DNA of 28,559 nt from Nephromyces sp. MM_2019 (lineage: Eukaryota; Apicomplexa; Aconoidasida; Nephromycida). The notes beneath the pieces are model-generated. The model was given only the letters and a program-made list of their open reading frames with translations. It had not been told where the DNA came from and ran no database searches. Position 1 is the first letter of the stretch. Every line of letters begins with the position of its first letter. The position numbers and the translations under genes are program-made. Shown one piece after another: positions 9,631 to 19,790 of the stretch. The stretch lies in assembly GCA_015657535.1 (NCBI GenBank), contig JADHZB010000995.1, positions 1 to 28,559 on the forward strand. The letters run 5' to 3'.

Positions 9631-10450
9631 GTCATTGTGCACAAACAAGGCTCTTCAGCGTGTGCGTGGAAACTTTGGATGAAGGTGCGTGTGCGGGTTA
9701 GCTGCTTTTGATATAAGCATACCATTGTGTTCGGTAGTCTTGGGCGATGTGCGTCGTGTGCAGATTGGGCCGTTTGTGTGTGTTGTAGTGTGTGGAGGTG
9801 TGTGTATGTATTGGCGTGTTTGTGTGTTAGCGTGTGTTGGTGTGTGTGCGTGTGGCAATTTTTTCGCGGCAGTGGTGTGTTCCCACAAATGTATGTGCGA
9901 ATGTGTGTTTTGCAATAACTAATTCCGGCGAAAGCGGTGTGTGTGCGAAAATTCCCTTCTACACCCACGAATGTGTGTGTGTGCTATTTTATGAGTTTAC
10001 TAATAAAAGCTTTTCTAGGTATTTCGCTGTTTATTGTGAGCGCACTGCGGTAGAAACCAGAGATTCATCGATTTCTCCTGTTTCCAACGGAGTTTTCGTG
10101 GTTTTGGTGTGTGGAATTTCGTCCTGAACAAGTTCCTCCTCTGAATTCCTCATTAAACTTTCAGAGGTTCTTAATTTAACGCATCGCTCCACTAGGGTTA
10201 AGATTCTAGGTTTAAGGTGCTAGGATTTCTCTACTAGAGTGTCTCTATTACGGTTTTTCTACTAGGGTTTACATCAAGATTTACAGAGAACCACCTAGTC
10301 TGCTGAAGGACTAGAGCTAGCATAGCTTATTAGGCAGAGACTAACTCTAAAAGCTTAAAGGAAGGAAGCGATGCAACTGAAGATTGCGAAAAGATGGCAT
10401 CGGCAACACACAAGACCCAGCGCACGAAACCTACAACCTGTGTATATATC
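9631..10450. other. TG-rich and unique DNA, no gene recognised
   Basis: TG tracts occupy about 9770-9985. The stretch 10110-10330 is unique and contains several CTAGGGTT- or CTAGGTTT-like words, too irregular to be a telomeric array. Open frames through 9640-9960 derive from the TG repeats. No exon could be supported. Confidence 0.5.
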
Positions 10451-11150
10451 CAGCACACACCAACACAGAGCAGCACACACCAACACAGAGCAGCACACAC
10501 CAACACAGAGCAGCACACACCAACACAGAGCAGCACACACCAACACAGNNNNNNNNNNNNNNNNNNNNNNNNNNNNNNNNNNNNNNNNNNNNNNNNNNNN
10601 NNNNNNNNNNNNNNNNNNNNNNNNNNNNNNNNNNNNNNNNNNNNNNNNNNNNNNNNNNNNNNNNNNNNNNNNNNNNNNNNNNNNNNNNNNNNNNNNNNNN
10701 NNNNNNNNNNNNNNNNNNNNNNNNNNNNNNNNNNNNNNNNNNNNNNNNNNNNNNNNNNNNNNNNNNNNNNNNNNNNNNNNNNNNNNNNNNNNNNNNNNNN
10801 NNNNNNNNNNNNNNNNNNNNNNNNNNNNNNNNNNNNNNNNNNNNNNNNNNNNNNNNNNNNNNNNNNNNNNNNNNNNNNNNNNNNNNNNNNNNNNNNNNNN
10901 NNNNNNNNNNNNNNNNNNNNNNNNNNNNNNNNNNNNNNNNNNNNNNNNNNNNNNNNNNNNNNNNNNNNNNNNNNNNNNNNNNNNNNNNNNNNNNNNNNNN
11001 NNNNNNNNNNNNNNNNNNNNNNNNNNNNNNNNNNNNNNNNNNNNNNNNNNCAGCACACACCAACACAGAGCAGCACACACCAACACAGAGCAGCACACAC
11101 CAACACAGAGCAGCACACACCAACACAGAGCAGCACACACCAACACAGAG
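10451..11150. repeat. 20-bp minisatellite spanning an assembly gap
   Basis: The unit is CAGCACACACCAACACAGAG. The left block, 10451-10548, holds 4.9 exact copies and the right block, 11051-11150, holds 5 exact copies, separated by unknown bases. Both blocks have the same register, and the whole 700 bases equal exactly 35 units if the gap length is taken literally. All open frames crossing this region are repeat translation and should not be annotated. Confidence 0.95.
10549..11050. other. Assembly gap (502 N)
   Basis: This run of unknown bases sits inside the 20-bp minisatellite. The true length of the array is therefore unknown. Confidence 0.99.
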
Positions 11151-11959
11151 AAAGACACTAGAACTTTCCAATACATAGCGATACCTTCGAGCACACACGA
11201 ACATCTTCCAACACACCACAGCTATCAAACACACACGAACACCTCCTAACACACCCCAACGCACAAGAAGTGCTTTAATAGTTTGAAAAGGCTGAAAATT
11301 CTGATATAGCCCAAGGCTATACGAAAACCAAGAGGCTAATTCAGGTGTGTGTAGTTATACACACACGTCTTCGGCGAGATTTTAATATATTAGTACAGCC
11401 ACTGTATATACACTCTCAGCCTATTGTATAGCATAATGAGCTCAGTGTAACCCACTAACAGGTGGTATCAGTAGCAACAAACGACTAGCACACAGCCTGT
11501 CTTCGAGTCTCATTAGGAGATCCAAGAGTTTAGAGCAGGATATATAGAGAGTGGAGTAGTTATCCCTTACTGAGTAGCTATTTATAAAGGCTGCGATCTA
11601 CCCACACACATAGCACAATACAACAAACTTCTACATGCAAAAGTTATGAAGCACGATGCATAGCGAATGTACACACAGCGAAAGCACAGGCTATAATCTT
11701 TGTTTCACACACATGGCAAAGCTCGCCTGCACAAGAGATCACACACAATGTTGGGGTGTCCACATGTAGACTAATACTATAGTGTCAAGTTGGACACACA
11801 CCCATGACATAGCAGAGTTTCCACATACAGCTGAATGCTATAGTCTTAGCTTACACACACATTATGTAGCACAGTGCGTATATGTTACTGTATGTTTCTA
11901 CAGCATCAAATCACACATATATACGCACAGATACACAGACAGAAGCACACACACACACC
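11151..11959. other. Intergenic region downstream of PEX2
   Basis: This is non-coding as far as I can see. A 9-bp perfect hairpin, GTGTGTGTA-GTTA-TACACACAC, lies near 11346-11367. Three loosely similar segments begin near 11689, 11778 and 11838. Each has a CTATA(A/G)T word, then CACACACA and a GCA/AGC-rich end, suggesting an eroded tandem repeat. The PEX2 3' UTR should lie at its right end. Confidence 0.5.
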
Positions 11960-12190
11960 TCATTTTCCTACCCATTGGTAGTTTTCTATCTCCTTACTAC
12001 ACTCCGGACAAAGGGTATCTTTTCCGTCTCCTCCAGAAGCAGAAGCCACACACCAGTAGCAGAAAGAGTGGCCACAAGATCCGTAGAAAGGGAGCATAAT
12101 AGGGCTCATCCCACAGAACACACAAGGGCCCTTTAAGGCAGTCTCAGTATTATGAATAGACTTCTGTGATGTATAGGCTAGCAGTGAAGG
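11960..12190 (-). CDS. PEX2: PEX2 exon 2 (RING finger and stop)
   Basis: This exon has 77 codons including TGA at 11962-11960. It starts P-S-L-L-A-Y after the CTCTTCAG acceptor. The C3HC4 RING reads C-V-F-C, 12 residues, C-G-H-S-F-C-Y-W-C, 13 residues, C-P-E-C. The C-terminus after the last Cys is 12 residues, slightly shorter than in human PEX2. A second in-frame acceptor before K-S-I-H is possible and would remove nine residues. Confidence 0.87.
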   Translation of the reverse strand, partial: PSLLAYTSQKSIHNTETALKGPCVFCGMSPIMLPFYGSCGHSFCYWCVASASGGDGKDTLCPECSKEIENYQWVGK

Positions 12191-14276
12191 CTGAAGAGCA
12201 TAAAACAAAGGAGAGGTGGTTACACAAGTAGCATGTGTGTGTGTACGGGTGCATCTATGGGTATGGAGGTGCCTGCATCTGGGTGTGCGTGTGTATGGGT
12301 GCATGTATGCGTATGGGAGTGCCTGCGTATGGGTGTGTGTATTGGTGTGCGCATGGGTATGTGTGTACCTATGCTAGCACGCATGCTTGTTGGTGAGCAT
12401 TTCCATGCATAGTTATGCCTGCATGAGTGCATATATGTGTGTGTGCAACATCATATAAGCCTAAAGTTACACTACACGTACTTTATTTCACATACAACAC
12501 ACAAAATCTCCACCTAAACAAAGCATGAGCTTCGGCAGGAAGAGAGCAACTTCTTGCCTTACTGCTCTAGATACCTTTCAGATATGACGAAACATACACT
12601 AAAATACATACTCAATCACACACAGGTACTGACACACAGACCAGCATACACGCACAAGCATTCAAACACACACATAGTTAAGCAAACTTTGAATGCAGAT
12701 ATCATAGCCTGAAGGGCAAAGGTGTTTTCTAAATGAACGATAAGCCCCATAAAGCGCCCATTTACTGCATAATCGATGCAGATGCTCATAGCTTAAGCAG
12801 CGAAGTCTCAAACACACAAAAGAACTTCCCATCCCCTAGAAGGTGTGCAAAAGTAAATTCCGCTGCATTAAACAAACACAGAAATACCCACACAGAAAAA
12901 CATGCCCATCTAACTTCTGAACATCATCTTCAAGACAAAAAGCGTTCTATAAAGCCTCCAAAAGTTGTCTAAACATATCAAACTTCAAGTCCTTCATCAC
13001 AAACTCTTTGCCTAACGAACTATTCTTCCAAACTGCAACTAGCAATGTCAACACACCACCCTTCCAGCATTCCACTACCCCCCCTTCCCCACATGCCACC
13101 TACAATCCCACACCTTCCCTCCAAACCCCACCCTCCACACACCACCTCCTCCCAAAACCCCCCTCCCCATGCACCACCCCCCTCACTAACTCTAGTATAT
13201 CCCCACTGCTCCAGAAGGTCCCCAAGCTTCTTCAGATTCCCCCTGATGACTGGAAGTATAATCTTTATAAAGATGCGCTTCAAGCTCTTCACATTGATCA
13301 AGGGCATAACTGTGAGCATAAACTCAGTGAAGCTATGCCAGTAAAGATGCCTATTCATCAAGGCGAAGGATATCTGCCTCTGAGCCGACGGGTTGATGCT
13401 TTCAAGCTTCAAACCCAACAGCCTATCAGCGAGTGTTCTGAATCTTCCAAACAGCAAAAGAGCCACCAAATTGATGAAGCGGAGAGATTTAACGACGAAT
13501 TCTACAGTGCGAACTCGATCAGAGAGTGTTAAGACCCTCTTCTGATCTTCAGTAAGATGAATAGTATGAGAGTAGCCTCCAAGGGGTGCTTCAGCCCTCC
13601 TACGAGGTGTTTCACCCCCCACTCCATGTGCTCTTCTACCTCCTCCGTTGGCACCTCCACCCCCACTCCCTCTTTCACCTCCTCCACCCCCACCACCTTC
13701 ATCATCAAAAGAATCCCCCCCTTCACTCCAATCATCTTGTGAAGGCGGAGGTAGACGCCTCATGCTTTGCAGCATTACTAACCTCTGTCTAATAGAAGAT
13801 GCCTGCCAATGTAGAGGCTCAGCTAAACGTAAGAGACGCTTCTCAAGGTAAGGACCGATACACGAGAAGAGGAGGTAAGAAGCTATAACCCCCGAGGGTA
13901 AGACTTGACGAGCTCGATTATACAAAGTTAGTGGAGTTAGAGAATCTGATGTTTTCTTCATGCTTCGAAGAGCTGGAAGATTATCTGCACTGGAAAACTT
14001 TATATTCTGGGAAACATCGCCCGGAGAGGGTTTCTCCATGAAGAAGCAGTAGCTCAGCAGAGCTGTGCTGAGAACCAAGCGAATCTCCGGCAATAATGAC
14101 TGGTGCGTTGCTGGAGGGAAGAAGGAGAACATCGTTGAGCTCTCTGTGGAGAGAATTTGAAGGATTTCATCGTTTACTCTCAGAGCATCAAGCTGGTTTA
14201 CACGGGGAACGGGAGGATCTTCTGTAGGGGGCGGTGGTGGCGGTGGTGAGGGGGGTGAGGGAGTGGTTCCCACCAT
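11960..14276 (-). CDS. PEX2: Peroxisome biogenesis factor 2, RING E3 ligase, two exons
   Basis: PEX2 is a peroxisomal membrane RING ubiquitin ligase. With PEX10 and PEX12 it monoubiquitinates the import receptor PEX5 so that the receptor can be recycled after matrix-protein import. Exons 14276-13191 and 12190-11960 join in phase 0 to give 438 residues, against about 305 in human PEX2. RVNQLDALRVN (25-35) matches the N-terminal block of the Pex2/Pex12 domain. LLLFGRFRTLADRLLGLKLE (272-291), then ALMNRHLYWHSFTEF (305-319) and MPLINV (324-329), are the PEX2-specific core. The RING ligands C385, C388, C401, H403, C406, C409, C423 and C426 are all present. A Gly/Asp-rich insert (about 184-233) and a Pro-rich N-terminus explain the extra length. 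I chose Met at 14276 because the longer in-frame start at 14369 adds only His/Thr residues encoded by CA repeats. The gene is intact with no sign of decay. Confidence 0.88.
12191..13190 (-). other. PEX2 intron
   Basis: This intron is 1000 bases, with donor GTTAGTGAGGGG and acceptor CCTTTGTTTTATGCTCTTCAG. The first 150 bases on the gene strand are markedly G-rich (C-rich on the plus strand at 13040-13190). TG/CA tracts lie at 12230-12445 and 12590-12680. I see no additional exon in it. Confidence 0.75.
13191..14276 (-). CDS. PEX2: PEX2 exon 1 (membrane domain)
   Basis: This exon has 362 codons and ends in phase 0 at T-R before a GTTAGTGAGG donor (GT at 13190-13189). Beyond the donor the frame becomes Gly/Trp-rich with no family resemblance. 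The hydrophobic runs at 64-80, 129-141 and 266-276 and the LTVMPLINV segment are candidate membrane helices. Confidence 0.85.
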
Positions 14277-14737
14277 GGGATAGGACGAAGGGGTGTGGAA
14301 ACGGGTGTTTCGGGGATATTCCAACGTGTGTTGGTGTGTTGGTGTGTTGGTGTGTGTGTTGCCGTGCATTGGAGTGGGAGCCTTTCTACGTTTATTTTAG
14401 TTCTTGTTTATTGCTGCGTGCATGGAGGGGCTAAGACATTTTTAGAAAAGAGTTTGTTGTTAGGGAAAACCACCAAACAATACTTGGAGGGAGGGATCCC
14501 CCTCAGGTGATGAAAACATCATCTGGGAAGAAGAAATGAGACCGTAGAAAGCAGAGAAAGAAACGAGGGTTTTTGAGGAGTCGAGGGTTTCTGAAGAGGC
14601 AAAAACCAGGGTTCTTTCTGAAGCAATAAAACATAGAGATTCAAAAAGTGGAATTTTTCAACGAAAGTCTCAACTTAGGTGATGAGGTGGGACCAGGCAA
14701 ACACCACAAACATCATCCCACACGCACATACAACACG
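14277..14737. other. PEX2 upstream region
   Basis: This is the presumed promoter and 5' UTR of PEX2. A TG tract at 14325-14360 would encode the His/Thr extension if the upstream ATG were used. The stretch 14510-14660 is GA-rich and without open frames. No recognisable core promoter motif was found. Confidence 0.45.
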
Positions 14738-14860
14738 AACATCGTCTCACACACACCCAAATAACGTATTGAAGAGGTTTTGATTACCCCACATAAACAC
14801 ACCATAAACATCGTCTCACGCACACACCTTAGTGACGTTGAAGAGGTTTTCCTCGACTAA
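14738..14860. repeat. Diverged 69-bp tandem repeat
   Basis: AACATCGTCTCAC at 14738 recurs at 14807. The following CA tract and a (T)TGAAGAGGTTTT segment are also shared, giving a period of 69 bases. A weaker AACATCATCCCAC copy precedes it near 14708. It is not coding in any frame. Confidence 0.7.
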
Positions 14861-14940
14861 ACAGTAGAAAAAAATTCCATCATTAAAGCCTCAATTCTTC
14901 AGTGAAGCTTGAGCCCCTCCTCATCAGAACCTTCCACCTT

Positions 14941-15060
14941 CTACAGAGCGTGAAGAGGATGAAGCTCCTTGGATCCCTCCGATAAACACATTAATTCAGC
15001 CAACCGAAGTTTGGCTACTATTTCAGGAGTTTTAGCCTTCATCGGGGCGCGCTTGACCGG
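14941..15060 (-). other. Possible small exon, unidentified
   Basis: Read on the minus strand, a non-repetitive segment of about 38 codons ends at TAG near 14941. It contains MKAKTPEIVAKLRLAEL and SKELHPLHAL. Upstream it merges into CA/TG-encoded Cys/Val residues, so a splice acceptor would be needed between about 15060 and 15140; I cannot place one with confidence. It resembles no family I know and may be chance. Confidence 0.25.
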
Positions 15061-15300
15061 GTAGACAGGAGAGCGAGCACACGCATACACACAGACAGAG
15101 AAATAAGGGGCATACACACGTAGAGCGAGAGAGCTAGAAAGAAACAGGGGCCACGCGCACACATAGAACGAAGCAGGCGACATACACACACAGAAAGAAA
15201 CAGGCGACACACACACACAGAGTAACAGGGGGCACACATACACGCAAGCATACACAAAGAAATATACGCACACACACACACCAACACACACACTTAGAGC
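15060..15300. repeat. CA-rich degenerate ~27-bp repeats
   Basis: Units resembling AACAGGCGACACACACACACAG recur with a step of about 27 bases between 15125 and 15245. They are surrounded by plain CA tracts. Their translations on the minus strand (VCVYF-type) are artefacts. Confidence 0.6.
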
Positions 15301-16570
15301 TCATGATTCAACCAGAATAGCTCCAGACTATGTTAGCAGCAAAAGCGCTTCTACACAGCAAGCAGTAATTTCATCCCATAAAAGCTTATTGGAAGCAGGT
15401 TTAAGCTATGCTATTGCTCTACTCTCCTACAAAATTCGTGTATGTGTGCGGGTTTGGGATTTCCTAGCATAACACATGGGTTTTCTCAGCAGAAAACCAT
15501 TAAATATGACACACACCATCAAAAGAATATACTATAATAATAGAAGGAGACTATACTTTCCATTTTTGGGCGGAAAAATTTGACTAAAAACAGCAGATTT
15601 CCTCGTTTAACGAGCCGAACGCACCGTCAAGATAACAGTCAAGTACGAAAGGTGTTCATTCAACGATATTCTACAACAAAACGTATAAATTATGAAAAAA
15701 TCGCAGAGAAAAAGACTAGCTCTAGAAAAGGATTTTCAGCGAAACCTATAGTGACTGAGGTTAAAAAAGCCAACTGAGGCAGAGATTGTCAGCTGTGGAG
15801 GAATGAAGGAGCAAAAAAGAACAGGCAGAATCTGCACTAATAGCGATGAGGAAGGAACTGAAAAAAAATCCAGTTATGGGAAAAAATTCAACAGAAGAAG
15901 CAGGAGAATAAGACTAGAATAAAAATCAAAGGCAAGAATGCTTAGAATAAAGGTGCAGAGTAAAAAAAAGGAGAAAGTCAAGTTTTTAGGATGAAGCAGG
16001 TTTGAATATGCGTAAGTACTTGGAGCTACTGTTTAGCTCCTAAATGAGCGTAAGATGTGGATTGAGTTAGGGGAGGAGGACTTCTAGACAAAATTGCACT
16101 CACAAGAGAGTTGCCCTTATCGCCATAGGAAGACGAAATTGCACACGCGCACGGAACTTTTGTTAATCACCAATAGAAAGAACTAGTGACACATAATTTA
16201 TATGCCACCTTGCCTCCTACCAAATCTCTTATGGCCGGATCCAAGATTTTCTATATAGTAATTCATCATCTAGCTTTTTGATTCTACATCTTCGATCATA
16301 TAATTTCTCTAGTAATCCCCCCAAAAATCAGCACTCCCTAAAGGAGTCGATTATATATTTTTAAACAGTAAAAAGTGGAAATAAAAAAACCTACTGGCGA
16401 CCTGCCAATTGCATACAGAGAAATAGAATGAAGCCAATAACCTTTTTCAACACTCCTTATTTAACAAAAGGAAAACAAGCATACTCCTAAAGGTTTCTTT
16501 ATGAATGCTACTGTTTCTGGAGGTTTTTCACTATTTGGAGGCGACTGAAATCTTATTTTTATGATGAAGA

Positions 16571-18311
16571 TTGAATGAGTCTATGCCTTCGTGGATGTGT
16601 GCAGTTTTCTCTCCTCTTGTACGTTTTTTGATAAAATTCTCTGCTTTGTTGCCTAGATTCTGGCAATTTGTGCGGAGAAAGTTTCTAGATAACAGATCCA
16701 TATGCCTATTTCTACTGTGTGTCATTACCCTGTTTCTAGTGTTTGGTTTTAGTTTTTCACGGCGAATATTATTCCAAGATTTGCCTGAAAAAGTATTGAC
16801 CCATTACATTGTCAAGTCGATAGGTGTGTATATTTTTTTTATTTTTCACTTTCGGATGGAAGTGACGATGTTTTTCCAGTGGGCTAGCTAACATCGGCTC
16901 TCTATAATTATCCTCTCAATCTGTTTCGATAATATGTACATATTTGAAGAGCATTGAAAAAGAATTTTTTTATCAAGTTTAGTATATTTTATTGGATGTT
17001 TATGTAGAGATACATATTCAAAGAGTATTCCAAAAGTATTTTTTTAAGAAATGAGTTTATCAAACATAATTAGACTTCATTGAATGTTTATTTGAATAAC
17101 ATTTACACTATATGTACGCATAAAAGTATAAATATACTATTCTTCTTAGCAAAGTTTAGAACACTACTTTCACCTGAAAAAATGTTTCAACCCCCAAAAC
17201 CTTTCGCTTTTTCTGAGCAACAGGCGAGAAAAGCCAAGAAATACTTTTAGGTTTTGATGATAAATAAACTCTTGCAACTTGTCTGGCTGATTAGCTCGGG
17301 TAACTGTGAAATACCAAATGTTTCGACTGACACATTTCCTATCATCATTGCTGCCATGAGTAAGTGTGTTGGATACCAACTTCCATGGAAAATTAAAAAA
17401 AGAATGTTTGAAACACACGAAGCTGAAGGAAGAGGAAGTTTGTGGCACTACAATTACTATGGTAAGACCATATCAAAGGGTGAAATTCTTATATTCTTGG
17501 CGAAATTTCCTGAAACCACTATATATTGAAATCTCAACAAGCTACCACGTTCCGGTCACCTGTGATATCAGCAGAGGCTTTTTAAACGTGCATCTTCCTT
17601 CGAAAAAAAAGCAAAATGCACTTTGCCAGCTAGGCGGATGTAGATCAACCGCAAGACAGAGAATCATAGCTAAACAGCTTTTCACTAATGATGAGTGCCT
17701 ATACGGTTAAACTTTTATTGCAGTACCGCGTATAAAAAATTAATGAAAAAAACCTCTTAAAAATGAATTTTGCATTTACTGATAATATTTGGTATATTCC
17801 GTTTATTCCTTAATCTAAGCATTCTCACTTTTAAAAAAATTCCTGTTTCTTTTTTACTTTCTGCTAAAAGAGCCTTTGTATTCGCCCTTCGAAATACTCT
17901 CATCACCAGGGAAAAATAACAAGGAATCTAGAAGAAGTACTGGACACAAAAGATATAGAATACCTCTACTATAGACATATTCATATTTAGCACCCCAAAT
18001 ATTATAATATCCAGGAAGGAGGGGACTAAAAAAACCTGCGTACTCACCGCTGCTGCCCACCCAGAGAACCGATTAAGTTGGCAGCAGCCAAAGCCAGGAC
18101 ACACAAAACTGGCCCTAATATTGATTCTTTTGATAAGCAATTTGTCAGCAAATTATACTTGCTACTTTCATGTATAAAAGCTAGTAGATTAGAATTTCTT
18201 ATGTGGTTTTCTACATTCACAGAAATATACCAAAATAATAAAATCTATTTGGAACTAGTAGCTTCTCATTCGGAAACAAACTTATTCCTAGTTTCATACC
18301 TCAATAATTGA
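16571..18311 (+). pseudogene. TAPT1-family (DUF747) membrane protein relic
   Basis: Three blocks follow the order of TAPT1-family landmarks. Block A (16571-16891) has hydrophobic helices and then HYIVKSIGVYIFFIF..MEV..FFQ; the family has YH.IRGQS.IKLY...N.LEV.D.LFQSFGQD. Block B (17254-17500) has NVSTDTF..IIAAMSKCV....KIKKR; the family has NS.SNALL.LL.SN.F.EIK..VFKKF. In another frame, TITMVRPYQRVKFLY resembles the family's DIVERF segment. Block C (18078-18311) has IDSFDKQFVSKLY, close to VD..KHAFITKFN. The family are multi-pass proteins of the secretory pathway or centrosome/cilium. The frame change within block B and the lack of clear splice sites suggest a decayed copy; a highly diverged live gene is the alternative. 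Each block alone is weak; the case rests on their order. Confidence 0.38.
16930..17110. repeat. Diverged AT-rich tandem duplication
   Basis: ACATATTTGAAGAGCATTG at 16938 resembles the segment at 17012. The following TCAA...ATTGGATGTTTAT block at 16973 resembles the one at 17060. The step is 74-87 bases, so the copies have drifted by indels. It lies between blocks A and B of the TAPT1-like relic. Confidence 0.5.
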
Positions 18312-18377
18312 GAATAAGTATGTCCTATTTGCGATTGTCCAATAATTGAGAATAGGTATGTCCCGTTTGAGATTCTC
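18302..18377. repeat. 38-bp tandem duplication
   Basis: CAATAATTGAGAATAAGTAT at 18302 and CAATAATTGAGAATAGGTAT at 18340 each begin a 38-base unit. About five differences separate the units over their whole length. It lies just downstream of the TAPT1-like relic and upstream of the transposase-like relic, so it might be an element border. I found no inverted partner. Confidence 0.75.
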
Positions 18378-18869
18378 CAAGTTGCATTGCCAACAGCTGC
18401 TAATCACTACAGCACCCAAATATCAATTAGGGAAGTTTTTTTGAGCCTTATCGCCTCACAAGTGGTACTTTTTCCTCAGTCCGTGCTTGTTCGCCCGAAT
18501 ACTCAACTAGCACCAGTATTTTAGCCTGCTGCTTTTTTGCCCTAACAATGCTTTCTAGCAAGCCTGCTGCACCCCGCGTACTAGTTTTATTCTAGCATAA
18601 GCTAAATATCAAGTAAAATATGGCGGCGGCGGGGTAGCAGCGCTGCACGTACCGACGATTTGCTACTGTGCTAGTAATGTTTTACCAGCGAGCCAAGTGG
18701 CGTAGCTAGTACCGCAATTTACCTAGAGCTGGAAGGAGGTATATTAAACCCAGCACGCAAGCAAGTAGTTCATACCCCTATGATACCAGAGCAATGGGCA
18801 AACTCACAGCCTCCGCGATGAGCGAGCCTTAGTCTTTTTGTGGTGCTTTCCACGATTTTAAGTTCATAA

Positions 18870-19790
18870 AGGGGGCAATGCTATCTCCTGCAAAAAATGT
18901 AGCGAACAAGAACATATTGTGGCACATCAGAAGCCGTCTAAGGTAGATAAGTATACTAAAATTTTGGAATAAAAGATACATTCCTAATCCTAGATGAAAT
19001 CCTCATGAGCGAAAAGCACAATTTTTACCGATTAGTTGCAGTTTTTCTCGGTCAAAATGTCACTTTTAATCAATTAAGGTCCTGGCTTGGTTGTATACAA
19101 CCGCAAGCCGTATAGTAGGTAGTAATTAACAGTGAAAAAGTGGCGGCAAAACCATACTGATAGCGAAATTAAGCGGTAAGCTACTTCAAGGGGCCATCTT
19201 ATCATGCACACATGTGGTACTGTAAGCATTGCAGAGCGACTTCTTACTGGCTTGCCTTCTAATAGCAGATGATATTTGAGTACTCATAAAAAACATGGCT
19301 GAACGGTACCACAAGCTGGAGATCAAGCATCAGGGCTCATTATGTTTCTTTGGTGTTGAAAAGTGCGGGTAGAATACATCGTTACCTATGAAAAAGAATA
19401 GATACCACCCAACGGTGATTGAGATAGTCCAACAATCAATCATAATCTTAGTGGGACTACTGATAATGTATTGCCATACAGGTTCGATCTCTGGCTGGAA
19501 ATCGGCTATATAATTAGAACTTACATAGATAGAATTATATATAAGCTGCTGAGGAAAACTGTGGTTTTAATTTCAACACATTACGCCCTTTGGGGTAGTA
19601 GATATACCCTCGCATGAGCGAGAAGCACAGACGATACTTACATTAGATTAGCAAGTTGACCAGAGGTTGATTAATACCTATGAAAATATTGGTCAGATGA
19701 AGTACTTAGCAAGCGCTCCAGAAGGTAAACAAAGCCTAATTTCCTTCACATCCAAGAAATAGGCGAAATTGCGCTAAAAAAATTGTGGGC
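18870..19790 (+). pseudogene. Decayed Merlin/IS1016-type DDE transposase relic
   Basis: Fragments on the plus strand resemble, in roughly family order, the parts of a Merlin (ISXO2-like/IS1595) transposase. Zinc-ribbon-like CKKC lies at 18889-18900 and WYCKHCRA at 19215-19238. GGKTILIAKLSGK (19142-19180) sits where GG.GK.VEIDE.K..+RK is expected. CFFGVEK (19343-19363) matches the W.FGG+ER strand. TGSISGWKSA (19478-19507) matches PGT.I.SDGWKAY. VVDIPSHEREAQTI (19595-19636) matches FVDP.TGAHTQTIE. The last three share one reading frame across about 300 bases, broken by stops. Catalytic acidic residues are partly lost, so it cannot be active. The two ribbon-like pieces and a frame change suggest nested or rearranged copies. 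No terminal inverted repeats were found. Confidence 0.45.

Noticed and set aside
10180..10280. Telomere-like words (CTAGGGTT, CTAGGTTT)
   Set aside because: The spacing is irregular and the words vary; there is no array of TTTAGGG units, so an interstitial telomere is not supported.
10330..11264. Several long frames (about 255-290 codons) across the N run
   Set aside because: About two thirds is unknown sequence and the rest is the translated 20-bp minisatellite.
14277..14369. Upstream in-frame ATG extending PEX2 by 31 residues
   Set aside because: The extension consists largely of His/Thr residues encoded by a CA tract and has no counterpart in PEX2; Met at 14276 is closer to the conserved N-terminal block.
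15580..15777. Basic 65-codon plus-strand frame
   Set aside because: The Lys/Arg content follows from A-rich DNA; I see no family pattern and no splice context.
19470..19500. GGTTCGATC, resembling a tRNA T-loop
   Set aside because: The flanking bases do not form a 5-bp T stem and no acceptor, D or anticodon arm can be built upstream. The stretch is better read as part of the transposase-like relic.
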